Positions 34,446-42,249 of a DNA stretch of 47,798 bases are shown piece by piece (the first letter of the stretch is position 1; every line of letters begins with the position of its first letter). Source of the stretch: an uncultured Gemmatimonadota bacterium (GTDB lineage Bacteria > Gemmatimonadota > Gemmatimonadetes > Gemmatimonadales > GWC2-71-9); assembly GCA_946887295.1 (NCBI GenBank), contig CAMPKP010000010.1:1-47798 (forward strand), given 5' to 3'. Position numbers and translations under genes: made by a program. The notes beneath the pieces were generated by a model. It did not search any database. It was not told the origin of the DNA and saw nothing but the letters and a program-made list of their open reading frames with translations.

Positions 34446-35171
34446 TTACTGGCCCCGATGACCCGGAGCCTTGTCCACGTCGAACCACACCTGGTAGGAC
34501 GGCTTCGCCGCATTGGCGTACGGCTCCATGCGGGCTGACCGCATCCGGAAGAACATCATGGCCGGACGGTTGTCGGCCAGCACGACACCCCGCGCGTCCC
34601 GGAATCCGGCGCGCTTGAAGTGAGCGAGCGCGTGGCCGAGCAGGAGATCCGCGATCCGAAGTCCGGACCCGCGAACGAACTCCGGAGTCCGGAAGTCGGG
34701 CAGCACGCCAAGCGCGAGCATCTCGGCCACCGGCGCTCCGCTTTCTATCCGCTCCTGCCGCCGCTCGAACAGCAGGCGCGCCGCACCAGGGAACCCGAGG
34801 AGAATACGGGGCTCGAGCACGACGGACATGAGCGTCTCGCGCAGGACCAGGCCGGGATACCGGCTCATGGCCGCCGCGTGCAGGGCCTTCGAGTCGGTGG
34901 TGTATGCCGCGAGCCCGGCGGGGACGCCGTTCACCTCGAACACGGTCGCACTCATCAATCCGTCACGCACCAGCACCGAATAGCAGAAGCGGCGCAAGAG
35001 CCGCTCGCCGAGTTGCGCGATGAGCCCGATGTCGGCAAAGAGCTCGCGATGCAGCCGGGCCGCCCAGGCAACAGCCTGCGGGTCGGATGGGACGACCTCG
35101 CGAAGGCGGGAAGCCGGGGTTTCCGCGGCGGCCGGTGGACCGGCATCGGCAGAGTCTATCGAGTGGGACAT
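34446..35171 (-). CDS. GNAT-like N-acyltransferase, paralog 1
   Basis: The 241-residue product has a GNAT-type arrangement: ARLHRELFADIGLIAQLGERLLRRF (helix 1-2 region), a substrate-side middle part, EMLALGVLPDFRTPEF as the beta4 strand before the CoA site (GSGLRIADLLL), and NRPAMMFFRM near the C-terminus. It is clearly related along its whole length to the protein at 36914-37681 in the same run of genes. It could transfer an acetyl or a longer acyl group, perhaps from the ACP, to an amino sugar; this is inference. The start chosen is ATG 35171 because the upstream open frame is arginine-rich antisense-like sequence. Confidence 0.75.
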   Translation of the reverse strand: MSHSIDSADAGPPAAAETPASRLREVVPSDPQAVAWAARLHRELFADIGLIAQLGERLLRRFCYSVLVRDGLMSATVFEVNGVPAGLAAYTTDSKALHAAAMSRYPGLVLRETLMSVVLEPRILLGFPGAARLLFERRQERIESGAPVAEMLALGVLPDFRTPEFVRGSGLRIADLLLGHALAHFKRAGFRDARGVVLADNRPAMMFFRMRSARMEPYANAAKPSYQVWFDVDKAPGHRGQ

Positions 35172-35284
35172 CACACATCCGGGCTGTATGCGGGGAGAGG
35201 AGCCGCGACCGCCGCGGCGAGGGCGAAAGTATCCCGCTGCCGCCCGCGGCGCCATGCCGGTCCGGCGACCATTCCCCACACGGC

Positions 35285-36019
35285 TCAGCCGCTCCCCGGT
35301 TCGGCTGCAAACACCGCGGTGATCCGTTGCTTGAAGCAGGTCAGATTGGTCGGGAATGAACGAATCGTGAGTCCCGCCTCTTGCCCCCACTGCAGGAGCT
35401 CGTCCTTCGAGGTCCGGAGCAGCGGCCGCGCCTTCCGAGTCCGCCAGTACAGCGGCATGACCCGGGCCGCGTCGTAGAGCGCCCGGGTGAGGAATCCCCT
35501 CGACGAGCTAAAGCGGAGCAGGGTCAGGAGATCCGCGGAGGCCGGGTAATCCGGCGGCACCAGATCCGAGACCACGATGCTGCCCGCGGGCGCAATCATG
35601 TGGCGCCATTGCCCCAGCCAGGCGCGGAACTCGTCGGCGGTCATGAACTGAGCCACGCTGTTGGCCAGAATCAGATCGAAGCTCGCGGGAGGAGGCACGA
35701 GCGCAGGATCTCCGAGATCGAGCATCCTGACGTTGTCCATTCCCGCGGTCGCCTGGAGGGCCAGGTGTCGCATCCGCGGGGCGTCGTCCCACAGACCGAG
35801 CGAGGCGACGGCCGGCGCCAGCAGCCGGGCGACGTTCCCCCATCCGCACCCGAAATCGAGCACCCGGGACCGCGAAGTGAGGGGAACGACGCGGGCGAGG
35901 TTGCCGAGATATTCCTCCGCGTCCTCCTTTAGAAGCCGCTGATCCTCGGTCACCTGGTCCCAGAAACGGTCCCAGGCATCCGATCGGGCCGGGGGCGAGG
36001 GATGGAGATGGCCGCTCAT
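35285..36019 (-). CDS. SAM-dependent methyltransferase, class I
   Basis: The 244-residue product has motif I VLDFGCGWGNVARLLAP (about residues 54-70), the motif II/III region LGLWDDAPRMRHLAL and MLDLGDPALV, and FDLILANSVAQFM. The N-terminus DAWDRFWDQVTEDQRLLKEDAEEYL is typical of glycan- and lipid-linked methyltransferases. The methyl acceptor is unknown. Its start overlaps the stop of the metallophosphoesterase gene as ATGA, so the two are translationally coupled. A 113-bp gap with no recognisable signal separates it from the GNAT-like gene downstream. Confidence 0.85.
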   Translation of the reverse strand: MSGHLHPSPPARSDAWDRFWDQVTEDQRLLKEDAEEYLGNLARVVPLTSRSRVLDFGCGWGNVARLLAPAVASLGLWDDAPRMRHLALQATAGMDNVRMLDLGDPALVPPPASFDLILANSVAQFMTADEFRAWLGQWRHMIAPAGSIVVSDLVPPDYPASADLLTLLRFSSSRGFLTRALYDAARVMPLYWRTRKARPLLRTSKDELLQWGQEAGLTIRSFPTNLTCFKQRITAVFAAEPGSG

Positions 36020-36867
36020 GTTCGCTCACCCGGTGCCGCAGGCTTCAGCTCCAGGACGAAGATCGTCGGCGGAACGTTGAACCGAACCGGGATGGCGCTG
36101 GTCCCGATTCCGGTGGACACGAACAGATGGCGTCCGCCCTCCATGATGTGGCCGCCAGCATACCGCTGCCAGTACCGCGAAGGGATCGCGGGTGCGCCCA
36201 GGATGGGAAAGCGCACCTGGCCTCCGTGCGTATGCCCCGCCAGCGTCAGGAGCACGCGCCGGGGAACCTCCGGAAAAATATCCGGACTGTGGCTGATGAG
36301 GATGACCGGATCCACCGTGTCGGCCACCTCCGCCAGGGCCCGCCGCAGGTCGTGCGGACCGGTCCACATGTCACTGACACCGGCGATCCAGAGGGTGCCG
36401 TCAGGCCCTCGCACTGCGGTCGCGGTGTCCTCCAGCACGAGGATGCCGTGGGCGGCCATGGCGTCCTGAACCCGCGCGCCGTCGAAGGCGCGATCGTGAT
36501 TGCCCAGCACCGCGACAACACCGAGAGGGGCATGGAGGCGTCCCAGCTCCGCGGCGATCGCCTCCGGAGGCACGAACGTGCCGCCGACGACGCCCCGCGT
36601 CATGAAGTCGCCCAGCAGACAGATGAGGTCCGGCCGGGTGGCGTTGGTTCGATCCACCGTGTCCCGCAGACGGTGAATCCCGCGGTAGGGCGAGCCCACG
36701 TGCAGGTCGCTGAGCACGGCCACCCTGAGCGGGCGGGAACCCGGCGGCAGGACCGCCAGGCTTACCCGCCCGACGCGCAGCGACGATGGCTCCACCCAGA
36801 ATGCGTAGAGTGCCAGCGCGGCGCACAGGACGGTCATCAGGAGAGCCACTGCTCGGACGGGATTCAT
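36016..36867 (-). CDS. Membrane-anchored metallophosphoesterase (YkuE-like)
   Basis: The 283-residue protein has an N-terminal membrane anchor (about residues 5-25) and a calcineurin-like phosphoesterase domain on the outer side. All metal-binding motifs are present: VLSDLHVG, LLGDFM, LGNHDRAF, ISHSPDIF and AGHTHGGQ. Relatives such as YkuE and LpxH-like enzymes hydrolyse phosphomono- or pyrophosphodiesters of lipids or nucleotides. In this operon it might release a phosphate from a lipid-linked or carrier-linked intermediate; that is a guess. The stop overlaps the methyltransferase start, and the next gene upstream ends 46 bp away. Confidence 0.88.
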   Translation of the reverse strand: MNPVRAVALLMTVLCAALALYAFWVEPSSLRVGRVSLAVLPPGSRPLRVAVLSDLHVGSPYRGIHRLRDTVDRTNATRPDLICLLGDFMTRGVVGGTFVPPEAIAAELGRLHAPLGVVAVLGNHDRAFDGARVQDAMAAHGILVLEDTATAVRGPDGTLWIAGVSDMWTGPHDLRRALAEVADTVDPVILISHSPDIFPEVPRRVLLTLAGHTHGGQVRFPILGAPAIPSRYWQRYAGGHIMEGGRHLFVSTGIGTSAIPVRFNVPPTIFVLELKPAAPGERT

Positions 36868-36913
36868 GAAGGGACGCCGACGACTGGCCGAGACGTGTCT
36901 GGAGGATCGGTAG

Positions 36914-37681
36914 TCAGGAGCCAGGTGAGGATCGGTCGGGACGACGGACCGCCTTCATGGTGGGACTGCGATCCCCTCGCCCGCTGTCCATGTCGAGCCA
37001 GACCTGGATCGAAGGCAGGACAGCGGCGGGATACGGCTCAACCTTGCTGGCGCGCACGCTGAAGAAGGAGACCGCCGGCTTGTTGGAGACGAGCACGACC
37101 CCTCGGACCCGGGTGAATCCCTGTGCCCACACATCGTCGAGGACGAAGTCGAGAAGGGCGTCGGACACGTGAAGGCCGGTCTGGCGAACGAACCGTCGAC
37201 CCAGAAACCGGGGCAACACGCCGAAGGCAACCACTTCGGCGAACTTGCCCGTCGTCGGCGGCAGCTTCTCTCGGCGCCGCTCCCAGAGGAGGCGGGCCGC
37301 CGCCGGGAGCCTCGCGAGCAGGGACGGCTCGGCCAGCAGGGTGCGCAGGGTCTCGCCGGCCAGGAAGGGGAGGTGACTCCGAAGCGCCGCCTGATGAAGG
37401 GCCAGCGAGTCACCCGTGTAGGCCGCAAGTCCGGCTTCCTCGCCTTCCACTTCTATCATCACCGCTTTCATCATGCCCGTGCGCAGCACGTAGCTGTAGC
37501 AGTACCGCTGGAGCAGGCGCTCGCCGAGCTTCGCGATCGGACCGATCTGACCGAACAGCCTGGCGTGCAGACGCGCGGCCGTCGCGGTATCGGATTCGTT
37601 GTCGGGATCGACCGCACGGATGCGATACACCGGGGCCTGCGGGGAGGCCGAGGCGTCGGAACCCCTGGGTGAAGACGCCAT
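36914..37681 (-). CDS. GNAT-like N-acyltransferase, paralog 2
   Basis: The 255-residue product starts at ATG 37681 with AAGGTGAT just upstream as a Shine-Dalgarno sequence. It shares its full length with the protein at 34446-35171: ARLHARLFGQIGPIAKLGERLL, AGLAAYTGDSLALHQAAL, VVAFGVLPRF, RGVVLVSNKPAVSFF and SIQVWLDMDS. The region around TGLHVSDALLDFVL is where GNAT enzymes bind CoA, although its glycine pattern is weak here. It is the first gene of the leftward eight-gene run ending in the ACP, opposite the MOSC gene. A carrier-dependent or CoA-dependent acyl transfer is plausible. Confidence 0.75.
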   Translation of the reverse strand: MASSPRGSDASASPQAPVYRIRAVDPDNESDTATAARLHARLFGQIGPIAKLGERLLQRYCYSYVLRTGMMKAVMIEVEGEEAGLAAYTGDSLALHQAALRSHLPFLAGETLRTLLAEPSLLARLPAAARLLWERRREKLPPTTGKFAEVVAFGVLPRFLGRRFVRQTGLHVSDALLDFVLDDVWAQGFTRVRGVVLVSNKPAVSFFSVRASKVEPYPAAVLPSIQVWLDMDSGRGDRSPTMKAVRRPDRSSPGS

Positions 37682-37892
37682 GATCACCTTGATGAAGCGC
37701 GCTTGACGGGGCGGAAGGCGGTATCGCCACCAAAATGGTTGACGGGCCCGATGTCGGCAAGCGGCGCGCCAACACTTGGCCCAGGCAGGCAAGTGGTCAG
37801 CGATGACTGTGTGGTGGGCATACCGCAGGCGATTGCAGGGATCCTACAGAGCCGGGGCTGGACCACGATGCGAGAGGCGGCGAGGATTCTGG
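37682..37892. promoter_or_regulatory. Divergent intergenic region (GNAT paralog 2 / MOSC)
   Basis: This 211-bp gap should hold the promoter of the leftward eight-gene run and that of the MOSC operon. TTGACGGG occurs twice in direct orientation (37703-37710 and 37739-37746, 36 bp apart), which may mark a regulator site. I see no well-spaced -10 box for either direction and no gene. Confidence 0.4.
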
Positions 37893-38687
37893 GTGACCCC
37901 GATCCAGCTCACCCAGATCATCCACTATCCCGTCAAGTCGGCTGCCGGCATCCAGGTGCAGTCCTGGGAGGTGGACGGCTTCGGCCTGCGACACGACCGG
38001 CGCTGGATGGTGGTGGACCCGGCCGGCCGGCACGTCACGCAGCGCACCCATCCCCGGCTGGCCCTGATCCGCCCGATGATCTTCGGCAACCAGCTTCGGC
38101 TCGAGGCACCCGGCACACCGGTCCTGGAGCTTCCGCTGCAGCCGGCGGAGGCGCATCCGGTCCGAGTAACCGTCTGGGACGACACCTGCGAAGCGCTCCA
38201 CCTGGGCACCGGGCCGGCCCAGTGGTTCTCCCGGTTCCTGGGCGCGCCGTGCGGCCTGGTCCACATGAGCGAGCGCACGGTGCGGCCAGCGGATCCGGCC
38301 TATGCACCTGCCGGCTCCCGCGTCAGCTTCGCCGACGCCTTTCCTTTCCTTCTCCTGTCCGAAGAGTCGCTGGCGGATCTCAACTCGAGGCTGACTCACC
38401 CGCTTCCCATGAACCGCTTCCGGCCCAATCTCGTGATTGCCGGCGGCGAGCCGTACGCGGAGGATCGGCTCGGGGCCTTCGAGATCGGGGGTATCGCCTT
38501 TCGGGTGGTCAAGCCCTGCGGCCGCTGCGTCGTCACTACCACCGACCAGGAGACGGCGGCACGAGGGGTCGAGCCGCTGCGCACGCTCGCGACGTTTCGC
38601 AAGGATGGCGGCGAGGTCATGTTCGGGCAGAACGTGGTGCACCTTGGCACCGGCCGCCTGTCCGTCGGAGCGCCCGTGCTGGTTTAG
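37893..38687 (+). CDS. MOSC-domain protein (YcbX/mARC-like)
   Basis: The 264-residue product has the MOSC N-terminal beta-barrel (IHYPVKSAAGIQV, GLRHDRRWMVVDPAG) and the C-terminal MOSC domain with NRFRPNLVI and the conserved cysteine motif KPCGRCVVTTTDQ (about residue 209 on). Such proteins bind molybdenum cofactor and reduce N-hydroxylated compounds, or carry sulfur. I start it at GTG 37893, supported by AGGA upstream; the frame is open to 37776 but that part is unlike the family. It begins the forward operon MOSC, ArsC-like, ABC-F, MFS. Confidence 0.9.
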   Translation: MTPIQLTQIIHYPVKSAAGIQVQSWEVDGFGLRHDRRWMVVDPAGRHVTQRTHPRLALIRPMIFGNQLRLEAPGTPVLELPLQPAEAHPVRVTVWDDTCEALHLGTGPAQWFSRFLGAPCGLVHMSERTVRPADPAYAPAGSRVSFADAFPFLLLSEESLADLNSRLTHPLPMNRFRPNLVIAGGEPYAEDRLGAFEIGGIAFRVVKPCGRCVVTTTDQETAARGVEPLRTLATFRKDGGEVMFGQNVVHLGTGRLSVGAPVLV

Positions 38688-38697
38688 ATTGGGCGCC

Positions 38698-39045
38698 ATG
38701 GAAGTTCAGATTTTCGGCATCCGCAAAAGCGCCGGGACCCGCAAGGCCCTGCGCTTCTTCGCCGAGCGGCGCGTCAAGACCCACTTCGTGGACCTCCAGG
38801 AGCGCCCCGCCTCTCCGGGCGAGCTCCGGCGCTTCGCCCAGAAGTTCGGTGTCGCCGCGCTGGTGGACCGCGAGTCCCGCAGGTTCGCCGACCTCGGACT
38901 AGGCGCCGCGCGGCTGAGCGACGACCGCTGGCTCGAGAAGCTGGTCGAGGAGCCGCTGCTCCTGACGATGCCACTGGTCCGGCAGCAACACCGGCTCACG
39001 GTGGGCGACGCCGAGTCCACCTGGCGGGAGTGGACGGCCGGTTGA
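38698..39045 (+). CDS. ArsC/Spx-family small protein lacking the catalytic cysteine
   Basis: The 115-residue product has the ArsC/YffB thioredoxin-like fold: VQIFGIRKSAGTRKALRFF at the N-terminus, THFVDLQERPASPGELRRF, and a C-terminal LLLTMPLVRQ. The position that carries the redox cysteine in ArsC and Spx proteins (CxxT or CxxC) is KSAGT here, and the protein contains no cysteine. It is therefore unlikely to reduce arsenate; a protein-binding role is possible. It lies 10 bp after the MOSC gene and overlaps the start region of the ABC-F gene. Confidence 0.82.
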   Translation: MEVQIFGIRKSAGTRKALRFFAERRVKTHFVDLQERPASPGELRRFAQKFGVAALVDRESRRFADLGLGAARLSDDRWLEKLVEEPLLLTMPLVRQQHRLTVGDAESTWREWTAG

Positions 39046-40985
39046 CCCAGATCGCCTTCGCCGGGGTCACGGTGGAATTCGGGGCCACGCGCCTCCTCGA
39101 GAGCGTCACGTTCACGGTGTCGAGGGGCGAGCGCTGGGGCATCATCGGCCGCAACGGGGCAGGGAAGACGACGCTCTTCCGACTCGCCACCGGCGAACTC
39201 GCACCCACCTCCGGCAGCGTGGCGCGCGCGACCGGCCTCCGGTCCTCCCTCATGGATCAGCAGCGCGACTTTGCGGGCGCCGCCACCGTCTGGGAGGCCG
39301 CCGCCGGTCCCTTTCGCTCACTGCTCGATCTCGAGCGCTCGCTGGCGGACCAGGCCGTCTCCCTGGCCGAAGCCGGGGACCAGGTCACCGAGCAGGCGCT
39401 CGCCCGCTACGACCGGGATCTCGACCGGTTCCAGCGCGAGGACGGGTACAGCATCGCGGCCCGGATCGACGCGGTGCTGCACGGACTGGGGTTCGATCCG
39501 GACGACGCCCGCCGGCGCGGGCTCGATGGATTGAGCGGCGGCGAGCGGGGACGGCTCGGCCTGGTGCGCCAGCTCGTTGCGCCGGCCGACCTTCTCCTGC
39601 TCGACGAGCCCACCAATCACCTCGACCTCGAGACCACCCGCTGGCTGGAGAACTACCTCCGGCAGCTCGATGCGACGGTGCTGGTCGTGAGCCACGACCG
39701 CGCCTTTCTCCAGGCCGTGGTGGATCACGTCCTCCACCTGGAAGCCGGCACCGCCATCGCCTACGCCGGCGACTACGAGGCCTTCGTGCGGCAACGCGCC
39801 GAGCGACGCCTCTCCCAGCAGCGTGCCTTCGCCAAACAGTCGCGGACGCTCGCCGCGGAGGAGGACTTCATCCGGCGCAACATCGCCGGTCAGAACAGCG
39901 CCCAGGCCAAGGGCCGGCGCCGGCGGCTGGAGCGGGTGAGCCGGCTCAGCCCTCCGCCGGGGGAGGACGGCGCGATGGCGTTGCGCCTTGCCGCCGACGA
40001 GCGAGGCGGCGACCAGGTGCTGGTCGCCTCCGGGGTTCGGCTCGAGGTGGAGGGGCGCACGCTGGTCCGGGATTTCTCGACACGGGTCGGACGAGGTGAC
40101 GTGATCGGTCTCGTGGGGCCCAACGGGGCGGGGAAGTCCACGCTGATCCGCGCCATCGTGGGCGACCGCGCGCCGGATGCCGGGGAGATCCGGGTGCCGG
40201 ACTCGGTGCGCATCGCCCACTACCGGCAGGATCTCGCGCAGGTACCGGCGGACCGGACACTCTACGAGATCATCGCCGAGCTCCGGCCCTCGTGGGGACG
40301 GGGCCCCGTGCAGGGCCATCTGGGCCGGTTCGGCTTCTCGGGCGACTCGGTGCAGCGCCGCGCCGCGACGCTGTCCGGCGGCGAGACGGCGCGCGTCGCC
40401 CTCGCGATGATGATGCTCTCCGGCGCCAACTTTCTCATCTTCGACGAGCCGACCAATCACCTGGACGTCGAGTCCATCGAAGCGCTGGAAGACGCCATCG
40501 AGGGCTTCGACGGCACCGTGCTGCTGGTGAGCCACGACCGCGCGCTCCTGCGCGCGCTCACCACCCGCATGTGGGTCCTGCACCGCGAGCGGATCACCGA
40601 CTTCGACGGCGGGTTCGCCGACTGGGAGGTGGCGAGCGCCGAGCGGGAGCACGCCGCGGCCGTGGCCGCCGCGGAGGAGGAGGCCTCGCGCCGGGTGCGG
40701 GAGCGGAAGGCGACCCGTCGCCCCGAGGATGATCGCCGCAGCCGGCACTCGGTCCGGCGCAGCGCAGAGCGGGCCGTGGCCGATGCCGAGCGGCGGGTTG
40801 CCGAGCACGAGCGGGAAGTGGCGAGCCTCGCCACGCAGCTGGAGGATCCATCGCTCTACCTCGCGCCGGACGGAGCGGAGCGCGCCCACCGCCTGGGCGA
40901 GGATCTCGAGCGCGCCAGGATGGCGCTCGAGGCGGCGTTCGCGGAATGGGAAGGGGCCACCCGGGCTCTGGAGGCGATCGACTGA
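39030..40985 (+). CDS. ABC-F family ATPase
   Basis: The 651-residue protein has two ABC domains without membrane segments. Domain 1 has Walker A GRNGAGKTT (about 41-49), signature LSGGERGRL (about 168) and Walker B LLLLDEPTNHLD (about 188). Domain 2 has GPNGAGKST (about 364), LSGGETARV (about 448) and FDEPTNHLD (about 470). The domains are joined by a short charged linker, and the C-terminus (about 540-650) is a charged coiled coil. ABC-F proteins bind the ribosomal E-site and aid translation or protect against antibiotics; which applies here is unknown. GTG 39030 overlaps the previous gene; TTG 39042 is an alternative start. Confidence 0.92.
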   Translation: MDGRLTQIAFAGVTVEFGATRLLESVTFTVSRGERWGIIGRNGAGKTTLFRLATGELAPTSGSVARATGLRSSLMDQQRDFAGAATVWEAAAGPFRSLLDLERSLADQAVSLAEAGDQVTEQALARYDRDLDRFQREDGYSIAARIDAVLHGLGFDPDDARRRGLDGLSGGERGRLGLVRQLVAPADLLLLDEPTNHLDLETTRWLENYLRQLDATVLVVSHDRAFLQAVVDHVLHLEAGTAIAYAGDYEAFVRQRAERRLSQQRAFAKQSRTLAAEEDFIRRNIAGQNSAQAKGRRRRLERVSRLSPPPGEDGAMALRLAADERGGDQVLVASGVRLEVEGRTLVRDFSTRVGRGDVIGLVGPNGAGKSTLIRAIVGDRAPDAGEIRVPDSVRIAHYRQDLAQVPADRTLYEIIAELRPSWGRGPVQGHLGRFGFSGDSVQRRAATLSGGETARVALAMMMLSGANFLIFDEPTNHLDVESIEALEDAIEGFDGTVLLVSHDRALLRALTTRMWVLHRERITDFDGGFADWEVASAEREHAAAVAAAEEEASRRVRERKATRRPEDDRRSRHSVRRSAERAVADAERRVAEHEREVASLATQLEDPSLYLAPDGAERAHRLGEDLERARMALEAAFAEWEGATRALEAID

Positions 40986-42199
40986 GCGACGCGCGGCGCT
41001 GGCGCACCCTCGCCCTGCTCGCCCTGGCCGAGGTGCTCGGGATGTCGCTCTGGTTCTCGGCCAGCGCCGTCTCGCCGCAGTACCGCGCCCTGTGGGGACT
41101 CAGCGCGACCGAGGCCGGATGGCTCACCACGACGGTGCAGCTCGGGTTCGTGGTGGGGACGGCGTCCGCGGCGGTGCTCAATCTCGCCGACCTGCTGCCC
41201 TCCCGCTGGTACTTCGCCGCCTCGGGGCTGCTGGGTGCCGCGGCCAACGCGGCTCTCGCCGGAGCTGGAGACTACCGGACCGCGCTCGCCTGCCGTTTCG
41301 CGACGGGCGTCTGCCTCGCCGGCGTCTATCCACCCGCGATGAAGATGGCCGCCACCTGGTTTCGCGCCGATCGGGGCCTCGCCATCGGCGTGATCGTGGC
41401 ATCGCTGACCGTGGGGAAGGCCGCGCCCTACCTGGCGCGCTCGGTGGATGTGACCAGCATCCGCACCGTCGTGCTCGCCGCCTCGGCGGGCGCGTTACTC
41501 TCGGCGCTTCTGGTTGCGGTGGGCTACCGGGACGGGCCCCACGAGTTCCCCCGCCGGCCGTTCTCGTGGCGCCTGGTGGCCAGCGTGGCCCGCCACCGGG
41601 AGACCCGCCTCGCGACGGCCGGATACCTGGGACACATGTGGGAGCTGTACGCCATGTGGACCTGGGTGCCGGTATTCCTCGCGGCGAGCGCCGCGGCCGG
41701 GGCGACGACCGGTCATGCGGTCTCGCCCGCGGCGGTCTCGGTGCTCGCCTTCGGGGCGATCGCCGCCGGCGGGATCGGAGCGATCTGGGGTGGCAGGGCG
41801 GCGCGGCGGATGGGCTATGCCCGCGTCGTCACCATCGCCATGGCGGTCAGTGGGGTCTGCTCGCTGGCGGTCGGGCTCTTCTATGGGGCCAGCCTGTGGA
41901 TACTCGGTCCCGTCGTGCTCCTCTGGGGGTTCTTCGTCGTCGCCGACTCCGCCCAGTTCAGCGCGATGGTGACGGAGCTCTCGCCGCCCCATGCGGTCGG
42001 CACGGCGCTGACCCTGCAGACTTCGCTCGGATTCCTGCTCACCATGGTCACCATTCAGATGATCCCCGCGCTGGTGGAGGTGGCGGGGTGGAGGCTGGCA
42101 TTCCCGGTGCTGGCGCTTGGTCCCATGGCGGGTATCGCGGCAATCAGGCGGCTGGTCCGGCTGCTCCCGCACACTTCCACGGCAGCCCAGAAAGCCTGA
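40946..42199 (+). CDS. Major facilitator superfamily transporter
   Basis: The 417-residue product has about twelve membrane helices. The first contains LALLALAEVLGMSLWFSASA, and the motif around CRFATGVCLAGVYPPAMKM fits MFS helix 4 and the following loop in nitrate/cyanate-like and drug-like members. The start at ATG 40946 overlaps the ABC-F gene by 40 bp; a later start would cut the first helix unless a CTG at 40982 is used. The substrate is unknown. Its stop lies three bases before the operator palindrome of the efflux operon. Confidence 0.85.
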   Translation: MGRGHPGSGGDRLSDARRWRTLALLALAEVLGMSLWFSASAVSPQYRALWGLSATEAGWLTTTVQLGFVVGTASAAVLNLADLLPSRWYFAASGLLGAAANAALAGAGDYRTALACRFATGVCLAGVYPPAMKMAATWFRADRGLAIGVIVASLTVGKAAPYLARSVDVTSIRTVVLAASAGALLSALLVAVGYRDGPHEFPRRPFSWRLVASVARHRETRLATAGYLGHMWELYAMWTWVPVFLAASAAAGATTGHAVSPAAVSVLAFGAIAAGGIGAIWGGRAARRMGYARVVTIAMAVSGVCSLAVGLFYGASLWILGPVVLLWGFFVVADSAQFSAMVTELSPPHAVGTALTLQTSLGFLLTMVTIQMIPALVEVAGWRLAFPVLALGPMAGIAAIRRLVRLLPHTSTAAQKA

Positions 42200-42201
42200 C
42201 T

Positions 42202-42217
42202 GCAAGCAACTGCTTGC
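42202..42217. promoter_or_regulatory. TetR-type palindromic operator
   Basis: GCAAGCA-AC-TGCTTGC is a perfect 7-bp inverted repeat with a 2-bp centre in the 50-bp gap before the tetR gene. Its right arm overlaps the -35 element at 42214-42219, so a bound repressor would block RNA polymerase. Size, symmetry and place are typical of an autoregulated TetR-family operator; binding is inferred. Confidence 0.8.
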
Positions 42218-42242
42218 GTGCCAACCTCTCCTTTCATATACT
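42214..42242 (+). promoter_or_regulatory. Sigma-70-like promoter for tetR-efflux operon, predicted leaderless
   Basis: TTGCGT (42214-42219), 17-bp spacer, TATACT (42237-42242). The -10 box matches consensus at five of six bases. The tetR ATG is at 42250, seven bases after the -10 box, so transcription should start at or next to the A of ATG. There is no Shine-Dalgarno sequence before this ATG, which agrees with a leaderless mRNA. Confidence 0.7.
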
Positions 42243-42249
42243 CGCCGCC

